Positions 8,772-17,424 of a stretch of DNA of 64,000 bases are shown here, piece after piece. Below the pieces are notes generated by a model. That model made no database searches. It was not told the DNA's origin and worked only from the letters and a program-made list of their open reading frames with translations. How positions within the stretch are numbered: position 1 is the first letter of the stretch; each line of letters begins with the position of its first letter. The position numbers were made by a program, and so were the translations under genes. The stretch comes from Natrinema mahii (GTDB taxonomy: Archaea; Halobacteriota; Halobacteria; Halobacteriales; Natrialbaceae): positions 682,001 to 746,000 of the forward strand of contig JHUT02000001.1 of the NCBI GenBank assembly GCA_000690595.2, in the 5' to 3' direction.

Positions 8772-8882
8772 CTACAGGACGCCGACGTACTGCAGGCCGG
8801 CGATCAGCAGGATCGCGAGGAGCAAGACGACTTTGAACAGCCAGGGCGGCACGTCCTTCCGGATTCGGAGGGCCCAGTCCAT
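8772..8882 (-). CDS. Single-span membrane miniprotein, 36 residues
   Basis: On the minus strand an open frame encodes MDWALRIRKDVPPWLF, then one hydrophobic helix (KVVLLLAILLIAGLQYV) and stops. The basic start followed by a transmembrane stretch suggests a single-pass protein with the N-terminus inside. I know no family for it. It lies convergent to cbiZ, 34 nt away. Too short for usual gene calling, but the frame is clean and the hydrophobic profile purposeful. Confidence 0.6.
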   Translation of the reverse strand: MDWALRIRKDVPPWLFKVVLLLAILLIAGLQYVGVL

Positions 8883-9011
8883 ACAGAATGGTGTCGTTTC
8901 TATTACAATAGTCTTCGGTCGGGTTCCGAGCACGAACCACCGTCGGTCGGTGCCAGTACGGCGGCGGTTCGAACCCGACAGTTAACCCGTCTCGAGCCCA
9001 ACCGTCGGCCG

Positions 9012-9467
9012 ATGGACGATCCGTCAGGCACCGACGACGGGCGGGGCGGAGACGATCCGGGAGCGATCCGGTCGATCGCACTGTCACCGGAGGACGCCGT
9101 CGACGCCTACGTCTACGGTCGAGAGAACCCCGGCGACGCCGTCCTCCGGGTCACGCCGCCGTTTCACGGCCGGATGCGGGCCCGAATCCACGTCTACCGC
9201 CGCGACGACGCCGAACTGACCGGCGCAGTCCATCTCTCGCCGGCCGCCGTCATCGCCGACGACGTCGCCGCCGACTACCCCGACCTCGAGTCGGCGCTCG
9301 CCGACGCGGACGCCGACCCCGGCTCCGACGCGGCCGAGCGACTCCGCGAGCGCCACGCCGACTCGGTCGCGGCGTGGCGAGAGCGCGCCCGCGAGGCGAT
9401 CGTCGAGACGGTCGCCCTCGAGACCGACGAGGGGTCGCGGCGGGTCGAGATCAAGACGGTGGGGTAA
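9012..9467 (+). CDS. Conserved haloarchaeal protein of unknown function
   Basis: 151 acidic residues, soluble, no metal motif. A structured middle (SIALSPEDAVDAYVYGRENPGDAVLRVTPPFHGRMRARIHVYRRDD) is followed by a helical, charged part. I recognise no characterised family. The start at 9012 is supported by GTTAACCC about 27 nt upstream, typical of a leaderless transcript. Neighbours are unrelated. Confidence 0.75.
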   Translation: MDDPSGTDDGRGGDDPGAIRSIALSPEDAVDAYVYGRENPGDAVLRVTPPFHGRMRARIHVYRRDDAELTGAVHLSPAAVIADDVAADYPDLESALADADADPGSDAAERLRERHADSVAAWRERAREAIVETVALETDEGSRRVEIKTVG

Positions 9468-9599
9468 CGCGGCGCGACTGCGGCCGCCGACCGGTCCGAC
9501 TCGAGACGCAACTCTTGGCCTCGAGCGTCGCTCCGTCCCGCACTTTCACTTTCACTCCGGACGGGTCGGTTTGATGAACAGTCGGTCTCACTGTACAGT

Positions 9600-9824
9600 A
9601 TGCAACTGACACTCGAGCGGACGGACGACCGAACCGAGCGCGCCGAGGACGAGAGGGCCGCCGTCGCTGCGACCGCGGACACGACCGGACGGCAGCGACG
9701 CCGCATCGACGTCACCGACCGCCGCGCGGCGGACCTCGAGGAGTTCGTTCGGACGAACGTCGAGGCCGACGCCGTCTCGCTCGAACACCGCGGCGGTCGG
9801 ACCTATCTGCTGCTCGAGGACTGA
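9600..9824 (+). CDS. Small charged protein of unknown function
   Basis: 74 residues, rich in Arg, Asp and Glu, with a C-terminal segment (DLEEFVRTNVEADAVSLEHRGGRTYLLLED) that reads as helix plus two strands. A weak TATA-like GGTTTGATG lies about 28 nt upstream. No family recognised. Plausible but unproven gene. Confidence 0.6.
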   Translation: MQLTLERTDDRTERAEDERAAVAATADTTGRQRRRIDVTDRRAADLEEFVRTNVEADAVSLEHRGGRTYLLLED

Positions 9825-9906
9825 CCGCGGGGAGTCGCGACCCGTGTCGCTCGAGCGGCCGCTATCGTCCCGTATAAACAGTCTCGACGTGACCAGACGA
9901 GGTCCC

Positions 9907-10146
9907 TTAGAGGCGCTGCAGTCGGACCTCGTCGTCGGAGATCGACTCGACGTGGTCGTCGTCGAGCGGGTAGGTGTCCTCGTCGCGGTCGCCCCAGCCG
10001 AGTTTCGACTTGATCGAGTCGGTCATTCCCGGGTCGGGATCGACGTGGGCGGTCCCGCCGCTGACCGATTTGATCATGCCGATTTCATCGCCGTTGGCAT
10101 TCACGATCCGTTTCCCCTCGTCGTCGTCGGTGAAGTGTGCGGACAT
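9907..10146 (-). CDS. Small PRC-barrel-like protein (paralogue of 47109-47402)
   Basis: 79 residues: an N-terminal beta-barrel-like part (DDEGKRIVNANGDEIGMIKSVSGGTAHVDPDPGMTDSIKSKLGW) and an acidic end with DDHVESISDDEVRLQRL. The layout resembles PRC-barrel or DUF2171-type stress proteins. The gene at 47109 shares the same plan (GKPVENVTGETVGVVAAVEG, PDPSAVESIKSSLGW, REITPDAVRLEG), so the two are paralogues. GTCTATACC upstream is a likely TATA element. Function unknown. Confidence 0.78.
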   Translation of the reverse strand: MSAHFTDDDEGKRIVNANGDEIGMIKSVSGGTAHVDPDPGMTDSIKSKLGWGDRDEDTYPLDDDHVESISDDEVRLQRL

Positions 10147-10298
10147 GCACGTTCCCCTCCGCGGGGCGTCGGGGTATAGACTGGCCCTGCATCTGCCCGG
10201 GATCGCCGACCCGCCGGGCCTCGCGATGAGTCGGTCGACCCGAACCGGCTCGCAGTGGAACCGGTACGACTAATCGGCAGGAACCGACACCGCCGGTA

Positions 10299-11057
10299 AT
10301 GAAACTCGCGCGGATCGCGACCGACGACGGCCCGGTATCGGGACGGTACGAGGACGGCGTCGTCCACGCCGACGACGGCGTCTACGAGGTGGGGACGGAC
10401 GCCGACTTCCTGCCGCCCTGCGAGCCCTCGGCGCTGTACTGTGTCGGCCGGAACTTCGCGGCGACCATCGACCAGATGGAGTACGAACGCCCCGACGAAC
10501 CGGACTTCTTCATCAAGCCGCCGGCGTCGCTGGTCGGCCACCGGGATCCGGTGCCGTACCCGTCGTTCAGCGACGAGGTGACCTACGCCGGCGAACTCGC
10601 GGCCGTCATCGACGAACCCTGTCGGAACCTCGCCGAGGACGAAGTCCCCGATGTCGTCCGCGGCTACACGATCATGAACGATGTGGACGCGCTCGATCAG
10701 GGCGGGCGCACGCCCCGGAAAGCCTTCGACGCCTCCGGCCCGCTGGGCCCGTGGCTCGAGACCGCCGTCGACCCGACCGGGATCGACATGTACACCGACG
10801 TGGCCGGCGAGCGCCGCCAGGAGGCAACCACCGAACTGATGTTGTTCGACCCCGACGAGATCATCTCGTATCTCTCCCGGCGAGTTACCTTCCGGCCCGG
10901 CGACGTGGTCTCCTTTGGCAGCCCGGCCAACCCCGGCCTCGTCGAACCCGGCGACACCGTCGAAATCACCTACGAGGGCGTCGGGACGCTCCGGAATACC
11001 GTCGTCGACGCGAGCGAGCGCGAGACCCTGCCGCTCGAGGCACCCGCTCGCACGTAG
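10299..11057 (+). CDS. Fumarylacetoacetate hydrolase family protein
   Basis: 252 residues, soluble. The FAH fold is visible: ALYCVGRNFAATIDQM, FFIKPPASLVGHRDPVPYP, then YAGELAAVIDEPCRNL with a metal-binding glutamate and GYTIMNDVDALD, ending in GDVVSFGSPANPGLVEPGDTVEITYEGVGTLRNTV. Relatives hydrolyse or isomerise acylpyruvates and hydroxyhepta-dienedioates or decarboxylate oxaloacetate; which applies is undecidable here. No catabolic operon surrounds it. Confidence 0.9.
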   Translation: MKLARIATDDGPVSGRYEDGVVHADDGVYEVGTDADFLPPCEPSALYCVGRNFAATIDQMEYERPDEPDFFIKPPASLVGHRDPVPYPSFSDEVTYAGELAAVIDEPCRNLAEDEVPDVVRGYTIMNDVDALDQGGRTPRKAFDASGPLGPWLETAVDPTGIDMYTDVAGERRQEATTELMLFDPDEIISYLSRRVTFRPGDVVSFGSPANPGLVEPGDTVEITYEGVGTLRNTVVDASERETLPLEAPART

Positions 11058-11245
11058 GGACGTCGATCGTGACGAGTCCCCACCGCATTGCAACCCGGTT
11101 GCTGCTACCCTCGCGTCCCACCGCCGGGCGGGAACGAAAGGGGCTGGCGCTTTCAGGATCCCGGTGATCGCCACGGTCTGCTGTGCAAACTCAACCGAGG
11201 AGACGGGTAGAAAGGCACTTTACCGCGACCGCCCACCGACGACAC

Positions 11246-11755
11246 GTGAGCGCCGACACCCGACGCGTCGAGGTCTACCCCGGCCGCGAGGTCGTCGTCG
11301 AGTTCGACCCCGAACTCACCTTCGAGTGCGTCGACGACTGCACGTGGTGCTGTCACCACGGCGTGTTGCTCTACGATCGGGACCTCCTCGAGCTGGCCCA
11401 GCGGGCGAACCTCTCGGAGACGACGACCGACTTCCGGAGCGAGAAGTTCGTCACCCGCGAGCCGAAAGACCGCGACGACCACGTCGCCGAGGACGGCCAC
11501 GCCTGTGCCTTCCTGCGCGAGGACGGCCTCTGTACGCTCCACCTCGAGGAAGACTGGAAGCCGACCCGGTGTTCGGTCTTTCCGCTCGCCGTCCGGCTCG
11601 AGGACGGCGACCTCCACGTCGACATCCGGGACTCGGCCCACGACCACTGCGACGGGTTGAACGTCAGCGAGCGGTCGGTCATCGACAACCTCGAGGCGTT
11701 CCTGCCGGAGGTGCTGTGGGACCTCGAGAACCCGGACTCGGAACGGGAGCTGTAG
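11246..11755 (+). CDS. YkgJ-family cysteine cluster protein
   Basis: 169 residues with the Fe-S/Zn cysteine pattern of the family: CVDDCTWCCHHG near residue 30, CAFLREDGLCTLH and CSVFPLAV further on. Such proteins are thought to bind a metal cluster; their role is unclear. GTG 11246 is chosen because CACTTTACC lies about 26 nt upstream; longer forms from 11183 would start before that promoter. Confidence 0.85.
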   Translation: MSADTRRVEVYPGREVVVEFDPELTFECVDDCTWCCHHGVLLYDRDLLELAQRANLSETTTDFRSEKFVTREPKDRDDHVAEDGHACAFLREDGLCTLHLEEDWKPTRCSVFPLAVRLEDGDLHVDIRDSAHDHCDGLNVSERSVIDNLEAFLPEVLWDLENPDSEREL

Positions 11756-11869
11756 CCGCGGTTCGGATCGGACCCGCTCGCGGGCCGACGACCGATCGCG
11801 TCCCCACGGCTCCGAACCCAGAAACAGTCGAACAGTATCGTGGGGGAAGCTACCGTGGCTCTCCAAGCG

Positions 11870-11877
11870 TTTAAAAG
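11870..11877 (+). promoter_or_regulatory. TATA box of eIF1A gene
   Basis: TTTAAAAG, about 25 nt before the GTG start at 11899. It is one of the clearest TATA elements in the window and implies a leaderless mRNA. Confidence 0.75.
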
Positions 11878-11898
11878 GCTGCCGCACGTAGTTAAGCT

Positions 11899-12183
11899 GT
11901 GACAGAAGACTCCGGGCGACGGAACCTCCGTATGCCCAACAGCGATGAAGTATTCGCCGTCGTAACCGAACACCTCGGTGGCAACCACGTCCAACTGCGG
12001 TGTGAAGACGGCAAGGAACGGCTCGGCCGCATCCCCGGGCGCATGAAATACCGCACCTGGATCGAGCAAGACGACATCGTCGTCGCCGAGCCGTGGGACT
12101 GGCAGGATGAGAAGGCCACCATCGAGTGGCGCTACACCGGTCAGGACGCGGATCAACTGCGTCGCGAAGGCCATATCGATTGA
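11899..12183 (+). CDS. eif1a: Translation initiation factor eIF1A
   Basis: 94 residues, the archaeal homologue of IF1/eIF1A that occupies the ribosomal A site during initiation. An S1-like OB fold is seen in [52 protein letters not shown], followed by the short helix and KATIEWRY. The GTG start fits the leaderless promoter. Length is normal for haloarchaea. Confidence 0.96.
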   Translation: MTEDSGRRNLRMPNSDEVFAVVTEHLGGNHVQLRCEDGKERLGRIPGRMKYRTWIEQDDIVVAEPWDWQDEKATIEWRYTGQDADQLRREGHID

Positions 12184-12290
12184 ACCACGCGACCGGGTCC
12201 GACAACTACTAGCTTTCTCTCGAGACGACGACCTACCTAGCAACAGCTCCTCCTCGAGCCGTGAAAAATCGGACGACGAGGCCGACTGTG

Positions 12291-12464
12291 TTAACAGAAG
12301 TACACCCAGTAGGTGTGGCCGTCCGAACAGGTAACCGTCGTGTGGTCGCCAAACGCCGCGACCGACTGCCGTATCTTCACATCGACCTCCTCACGTGGAA
12401 GGGAGACCGTCGCGCTCTCCCCGCAGTGCGGACAGGTGACCGCTTTCGTCGCGATTGCTTGCAT
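12291..12464 (-). CDS. Zinc-finger miniprotein, 57 residues
   Basis: Encodes a tiny protein with CPHC at residues 11-14, CSDGH at 46-50 and a C-terminal cysteine (VYFC), enough ligands for one zinc site. The middle (REEVDVKIRQSVAAFGDHTTVTC) looks like a strand-helix-strand. Small CPxCG-type zinc fingers are common regulators or adaptors in haloarchaea, but this spacing does not match one I know. Convergent with the eIF1A gene. Confidence 0.65.
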   Translation of the reverse strand: MQAIATKAVTCPHCGESATVSLPREEVDVKIRQSVAAFGDHTTVTCSDGHTYWVYFC

Positions 12465-12578
12465 TGTCGTTCCCCGTGGTACAGTATGGCACGAGGGAGC
12501 ATAACTGTTCGTCGCGGTCCGATCGCTCGCGGTCGACGCGTGTCGCGGCGAAACTGATCTACCGGACGGCGAACGCCG

Positions 12579-12770
12579 TTACGTTCGACCGTCGGTCCGT
12601 GCCTCGACGCGCATTTCGACGTACCGATCCGCCCACGTCCGGACGTGCCGCCGGATGGACTCGCGGACGGTCGAGATGAGTCCGTCCGTCGGGGCGTGAT
12701 CGACGTGATCGGCGTCGTCCTCGAGTGCGGACTGCTCGCCCGGCTTCCGTGGCCCTTCTGGAAAACTCAT
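12579..12770 (-). CDS. Small conserved-looking protein, 63 residues
   Basis: Starts MSFPEGPRKPGEQSALEDDADHV; the second half is amphipathic helix (LISTVRESIRRHVRTWADRYVEMRVEA). CACTAAATAC about 23-27 nt upstream is a reasonable TATA element, so the start at 12770 is preferred to one 22 codons earlier. No family assigned. Divergent from the TSUP permease gene. Confidence 0.6.
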   Translation of the reverse strand: MSFPEGPRKPGEQSALEDDADHVDHAPTDGLISTVRESIRRHVRTWADRYVEMRVEARTDGRT

Positions 12771-12948
12771 CGTGCTAGTACGTACCGTATTTAGTGTGAT
12801 AAAGATTGAGGATATTTCCGCCACGCGGGAGCCCACGAGCGCGCTCCACTGTCTTCAGCCGCACTTGCCGCCATATGAACGGGTCACATGGACGGGACAG
12901 ACGAAAATACTCTTGTTTCGGACCTCCGATAGCAGCGTTCACGCCTCA

Positions 12949-14037
12949 ATGACCGATACGTCAACGTCGCCGAGCATCCAAAAGACGCTCCTCAAGTACC
13001 AACACGTGTTCGTGTTTCTCGCGCCGCTTTTGTTCGTCGTCGGCGTCTACTTTGTCGCACCGACCCCGGCGGATGCCGGGACTGGCTACTGGCTCGAGTA
13101 CTGGTGGCTGTTCGTCGCATTTCTCATCGGCGCGACCATCGTCAACACCGTCGGAATCAGCGGCTCCGCGCTGTTCGTCCCCTTCCTCATCTTCGTCTTC
13201 CCGCTGGTCGCGTATCCGCTCGAGCCGAACACGCTGGTGAAGATCGGCCTCATCAGCGAGTCCTTTGGCCTCTCGAGTTCCGCGCTGGCGTTCATCCAGT
13301 ACGGGCTGGTCGATCGACGGCTCGGGACGGCGCTGATCCTCGGTGGCGTTCCGTTCGTCGTCGCCGGAGCCTTGCTGTCGTTTGTCATCCCGGAACCGCT
13401 GTTTCACGCCCTGCTCGGGATCGCGCTCCTGGCCGCGGCGTACCTCCTGCTCAAGGCGGACCTCAGCCACGAGGAACCCGGCGGTGGCGACGGTGGCGAG
13501 GCGGTGGCGGCCGACGGTGGGGCCACGGAGTTGCCAAACGACGCGAACAAGCTCGGTCCCGCGGGGGTCGAAACGAACGATGCGGGGACCGTGACGCGGG
13601 TCGATCGCGACGGCAACGACTACCGGTACTCCCGGAACGGCTACCTCGAGCGGTTCGCCAACTACAGCGTCGGCGGCGTCTTTCAGGGGCTCGCCGGGTT
13701 CGGAATCGGTGAACTGGGCATTATCTCCATGCTCCGGACCGACGTCCCCGTTCGCGTCGCGATCGGGACCAACCACATCGTCGTCGCGACGACGGCCGTG
13801 TTGGCCTCGCTCGTTCACGTCTTCGGCGGCGGGCTCGTGCCCGGCGGACACACGATGGACCTCGCCTCGACGCCGTGGAACATGGTCGTCTGGACGGTGC
13901 CGGCGACGACGCTGGGCGGACAGATCGCTCCCTACGTCTCGGCGGCGCTCGATACGAGCACGATCAAGAAAGGCGTCGGCGGCCTGTTCGCGATCATCGC
14001 CGTCGCGCTGTTCCTGATGGCCTTCGGCGGGTTCTGA
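12949..14037 (+). CDS. TauE/SafE-family (TSUP) membrane permease
   Basis: 362 residues with eight or so hydrophobic helices in two halves, split by an acidic cytoplasmic or external loop (about residues 175-235) unusually long for the family. The repeated family motif appears as VNTVGISGSALFVPF in the first half and VGGVFQGLAGFGIGELGI in the second. The family exports or imports sulfite, organosulfonates or other anions; the substrate is unknown. No sulfur genes adjoin it. Confidence 0.86.
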   Translation: MTDTSTSPSIQKTLLKYQHVFVFLAPLLFVVGVYFVAPTPADAGTGYWLEYWWLFVAFLIGATIVNTVGISGSALFVPFLIFVFPLVAYPLEPNTLVKIGLISESFGLSSSALAFIQYGLVDRRLGTALILGGVPFVVAGALLSFVIPEPLFHALLGIALLAAAYLLLKADLSHEEPGGGDGGEAVAADGGATELPNDANKLGPAGVETNDAGTVTRVDRDGNDYRYSRNGYLERFANYSVGGVFQGLAGFGIGELGIISMLRTDVPVRVAIGTNHIVVATTAVLASLVHVFGGGLVPGGHTMDLASTPWNMVVWTVPATTLGGQIAPYVSAALDTSTIKKGVGGLFAIIAVALFLMAFGGF

Positions 14038-14102
14038 GCGCGGCCCTCGCCACTCGCCTCGCGGCCGGGGAGCGACCTCGAACCGCCGACTGTCGTGACG
14101 CC

Positions 14103-14801
14103 TCACCGCGTCGCGCCCTTCCACTCTCGGAGCCCGACGGTCTCCCCGTCGAGCGCCGTCGGATCCGCCTCGGTCGCCGCCCAGACGAACATCGGCGCGA
14201 CGGCTGCCGGATCGCGACCGGTCCCGCCCGAGAGTTCCGTCGCGACGATGCCCGGATCCAGACAGCCGACGACGTACTCGGTGTCGGCGGCGAAGCCGCG
14301 TGCCACCGCCTCCGCCGTCGCCTTCGAAATCGCGTAGGAGCCGTAGCCCGCGCTCCCGTCTCGAGCGACCGCACCCGTCGGGACGAGGACCCGCGCGCCG
14401 TCGTTCAGGTGGGGCAGCGACTCGCGGATCGTCGCGTACGCGCCGCGCCCGTTCGTCCGCCAGTGGTCGTCGAACGCCGCGTACGACTCGTCGTCCGTCG
14501 GCGTCTCCCCCGGCTCGCCGTGATAGACCCCCGCCGCGGGGACGACGACGTCGATCCCGCCCTCCGAGCCCGCCCGCGCGGCGGTCTCGGTTAGCCGCTC
14601 TACGTCGTACTCGTCCCGAACGTCGGTTCGGTGGCCGTCGGCGGTCGCGCCCGCCCGCTCGAGTTCGTCGACGGTCGCTGTGACCGCCTCGGCGTCTCGA
14701 GCGCCGACGACGACGGTCGCCCCCTCGGTCGCGAACGCCTCGGCGACGGCCCGGCCGATTCCGCGAGTGCCGCCGGTCACGACGGCTGTCGTTCCGTCCA
14801 T
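14103..14801 (-). CDS. Short-chain dehydrogenase/reductase
   Basis: 232 residues, Rossmann fold: TGGTRGIGRAVAEAF at the N-terminus (TGxxxGxG nucleotide site), NAG-equivalent PAAGVYHG, catalytic YGSYAISKA (YxxxK), and the serine region VPTGAVA, where the usual catalytic Ser is not obvious. Starts at MDGTTAVVTGG. Substrate unknown. Convergent with the permease gene, and divergent from crtD. Confidence 0.88.
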   Translation of the reverse strand: MDGTTAVVTGGTRGIGRAVAEAFATEGATVVVGARDAEAVTATVDELERAGATADGHRTDVRDEYDVERLTETAARAGSEGGIDVVVPAAGVYHGEPGETPTDDESYAAFDDHWRTNGRGAYATIRESLPHLNDGARVLVPTGAVARDGSAGYGSYAISKATAEAVARGFAADTEYVVGCLDPGIVATELSGGTGRDPAAVAPMFVWAATEADPTALDGETVGLREWKGATR

Positions 14802-14913
14802 ACTGCACCGACGGGACCGAGTCACAGGAAACCACCGGACGGCCGGACGCCGAATCGGGCACTCGGGACCCTCCCCGATAACCGATCGGGTTCCCTACCT
14901 ATGTATGACACAC

Positions 14914-14920
14914 GTTTAAC
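14914..14920 (+). promoter_or_regulatory. TATA box of crtD
   Basis: GTTTAAC about 29 nt before ATG 14946, giving a nearly leaderless transcript for the carotenoid operon. Confidence 0.6.
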
Positions 14921-14945
14921 ACCGGGCCGCTACTCACGTACGACC

Positions 14946-16442
14946 ATGCAATCGCTGTCCGGTGAGTCGGTCGTCGTGATCGGGGGCGGGATCGGTGGGC
15001 TCTCGACGGCCTGTTACCTCGCCGATGCGGGTGCCGACGTGCGCGTCATCGAAAAGAACGAACAGCTTGGCGGCCGGGCGAGCCGGCTGGAGAAAGACGG
15101 CTTCCGGTTCGATATGGGGCCCTCGTGGTATCTGATGCCCGACGTCTTCGAGCGCTTTTTCGCTGAGTTCGGCCGGACGCCGAGTGACTATTACGACCTC
15201 GAACACCTCGACCCCCACTATCGGATTTTCTTCAAGGACGGCGATCAGGTGGACATCACGCCCGATCTCGAGCGGACGAAAGCCGTCTTCGAGGAGTACG
15301 AACGGGGGGCGGGCGAGGCCCTCGAGCGCTACCTCGAGAAGTCGAAGGAAAACTACGAGGTCGGGATGGAACACTTCGTCTACGAGGACCGCCCGCGGCT
15401 GCGAGACTACCTCGACCTCGACGTCGCACGACAGGCTCGCGGCCTCTCCTTGCTGGGGTCGATGCAGGGCCACGTCGAGGGCTACTTCGACCATCCGAAA
15501 CTCCAGCAGATCATGCAGTACACGCTCGTCTTCCTCGGCGGGTCGCCGACGAACACGCCGGCGCTGTACAACCTGATGAGCCACGTCGATTTCAACCTCG
15601 GCGTCTGGTACCCCGACGGCGGGATCGGCGCGGTCATCGACGGGATCACGGACCTCGGCCGGGAACTCGGCGTCGAGTACGAGACAGGTCGCCCGGCGAC
15701 GGAGATCAAGGGTCGCACGGGCGGGTTCGAGGTCGAGACCGCCTCGGGACCGATCCCGGCGGATCTGGTCGTCAGCAACGTCGACTACGCCCACACCGAG
15801 CAGGAACTGCTCACTCCCGAACGGCGCGGCTACGACGCCGACTACTGGGAGGACCGTACCTACGCCCCCTCCGCGTTCCTGCTCTATCTGGGCGTCGAGG
15901 GCGAGGTCGACGACCTCGCGCATCACACGCTCGTGCTGCCGACCGACTGGCAGGACCACTTCGACAAGATCTTCGAGGACCCACAGTGGCCCGACGACCC
16001 CGCCTACTACCTGTGTGTCCCCTCCGAGACCGACGACAGCGTCGCGCCCGAGGGCCACAGCACCCTCTTTGCCCTCGTCCCGATCGCGCCCGGCCTCGAG
16101 GACACCCCCGAGATCCGCGACGAGTACCGCGACCGGGTCCTCGCGGACATCGCCGCGAACACGGGCACCGACCTCCGGGACCGGATCGTCCTCGAGGAAC
16201 GGTTCACCGTTTCCGACTTCGCGAGCCGATACAACAGCCACGACGGGACGGCACTGGGGATGGCCCACACCCTCCGCCAGACGGCGCTTTTCAGGCCCCC
16301 ACACCGCTCGAAAGAAGTCGACGGACTCTACTTCGTCGGCGGCGATACCACGCCCGGAATCGGCATGCCCATGTGTCTCATCAGCGGCGAACTGACCGCC
16401 GACGCGGTCCTCGACGACCACGGGACCGCGCACACGCCGTGA
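14946..16442 (+). CDS. crtD: Carotenoid 3,4-desaturase, CrtI/CrtD family
   Basis: FAD-dependent desaturase of the phytoene desaturase family, 498 residues. The N-terminal dinucleotide motif VVVIGGGIGGLSTACYLADAGADVRVIEKNEQLGGRAS and the C-terminal FVGGDTTPGIGMPMCLISGE are diagnostic. In characterised haloarchaea the order crtD-lyeJ-cruF encodes the conversion of lycopene to bacterioruberin; CrtD introduces the 3,4 double bonds. The same order here supports that role rather than phytoene desaturation. Followed after 109 nt by lyeJ. Confidence 0.92.
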   Translation: MQSLSGESVVVIGGGIGGLSTACYLADAGADVRVIEKNEQLGGRASRLEKDGFRFDMGPSWYLMPDVFERFFAEFGRTPSDYYDLEHLDPHYRIFFKDGDQVDITPDLERTKAVFEEYERGAGEALERYLEKSKENYEVGMEHFVYEDRPRLRDYLDLDVARQARGLSLLGSMQGHVEGYFDHPKLQQIMQYTLVFLGGSPTNTPALYNLMSHVDFNLGVWYPDGGIGAVIDGITDLGRELGVEYETGRPATEIKGRTGGFEVETASGPIPADLVVSNVDYAHTEQELLTPERRGYDADYWEDRTYAPSAFLLYLGVEGEVDDLAHHTLVLPTDWQDHFDKIFEDPQWPDDPAYYLCVPSETDDSVAPEGHSTLFALVPIAPGLEDTPEIRDEYRDRVLADIAANTGTDLRDRIVLEERFTVSDFASRYNSHDGTALGMAHTLRQTALFRPPHRSKEVDGLYFVGGDTTPGIGMPMCLISGELTADAVLDDHGTAHTP

Positions 16443-16551
16443 CGGCCGCTCGAGCGGCCCGACGGACCGAACGCACCGGGCGACGCTCCCCGGAGCGAGA
16501 CGACCGACCGCGCCGCGGAAGTCGGTGCGGGACAGCCCCGAGACACGATCG

Positions 16552-17424
16552 ATGAGTTCGGAATCGACCGCCGCGAGCGAGACCGCCCTCGGCGAGCGGC
16601 TGTCGTACCTGCTGTCGCTCTCGCGGCCGCGGTTCTGGCTCTATCTCGCGGGGCCGGTCGTCGTCGGCGTCGCCTACGCCGCCGACGCCCCGAACGAGCT
16701 GTTTACGCCGGCCACGGTCGCGCTGTTCGCCTACTTCCTCCTGCCGGCGAACGTCTTCCTCTACGGCATCAACGACGTCTACGACCGGGAGATCGACGCC
16801 GCGAACCCGAAGAAGGAGGATCGGGAGACACGCTATCGCGGGCAGGGGTACGTCCCGGCGGCCGTCGGGCTCTGTGGGGCGCTGCCGATTCTGCTCGTCC
16901 CACTTGTCGGGGCGGCCGCGGTGCCGTGGCTCGCGGCCTTCCTCGTCCTCGGGGCGGCCTACAGCGCCCCGCCGGCGCGGCTCAAGACGACGCCGCTGCT
17001 GGATTCGATCTCGAACGGGCTCTATGTCACGCCCGGGATCGCCGCGTACGCGACCGTCGCCGGCGCGGCACCGCCGCTCCTCGCGATCGTCGGCGGCTGG
17101 CTCTGGGCCATGGGGATGCACACCTTTTCGGCGATCCCCGACATCGAGCCCGACCGCGAGACGGGCATTCGCACGACCGCGACGGTACTCGGCGAACGGC
17201 GGACCTACGTCTACTGCGGCGCGTGCTGGCTCGCCGGCGCGGCCGCGTTCGGCACGATCGACGTGCGGTTGGGTGCCCTCCTGCTCGTCTATCCCGCCCT
17301 CGTGGCCGCCATCGCGACCGCGAGCGTCGCCGTCGACCGCGCGTACTGGTGGTTCCCGGCGATCAATACCGTCGTCGGCGCAGTGTTGACCATGGGCGGA
17401 CTCTGGAGGCTGCTGTATGGATAG
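16552..17424 (+). CDS. lyeJ: Bifunctional lycopene elongase/1,2-hydratase, UbiA family
   Basis: Membrane prenyltransferase of 290 residues that adds C5 units to lycopene ends (and hydrates them) on the way to C50 carotenoids. The first aspartate-rich motif is INDVYDREIDAANPKKEDRETRY, the second IPDIEPDRETGI, between about eight hydrophobic helices. ATG 16552 is preferred; GTG 16525 would add nine residues. The end overlaps cruF by 8 nt, so the two are translated together. Confidence 0.92.
   Translation: MSSESTAASETALGERLSYLLSLSRPRFWLYLAGPVVVGVAYAADAPNELFTPATVALFAYFLLPANVFLYGINDVYDREIDAANPKKEDRETRYRGQGYVPAAVGLCGALPILLVPLVGAAAVPWLAAFLVLGAAYSAPPARLKTTPLLDSISNGLYVTPGIAAYATVAGAAPPLLAIVGGWLWAMGMHTFSAIPDIEPDRETGIRTTATVLGERRTYVYCGACWLAGAAAFGTIDVRLGALLLVYPALVAAIATASVAVDRAYWWFPAINTVVGAVLTMGGLWRLLYG

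Noticed and set aside
8965-8980. GGTTCGAACCC resembling a tRNA T-arm
   Set aside because: The flanking stem fails after three pairs and no acceptor, D or anticodon arm can be folded around it.
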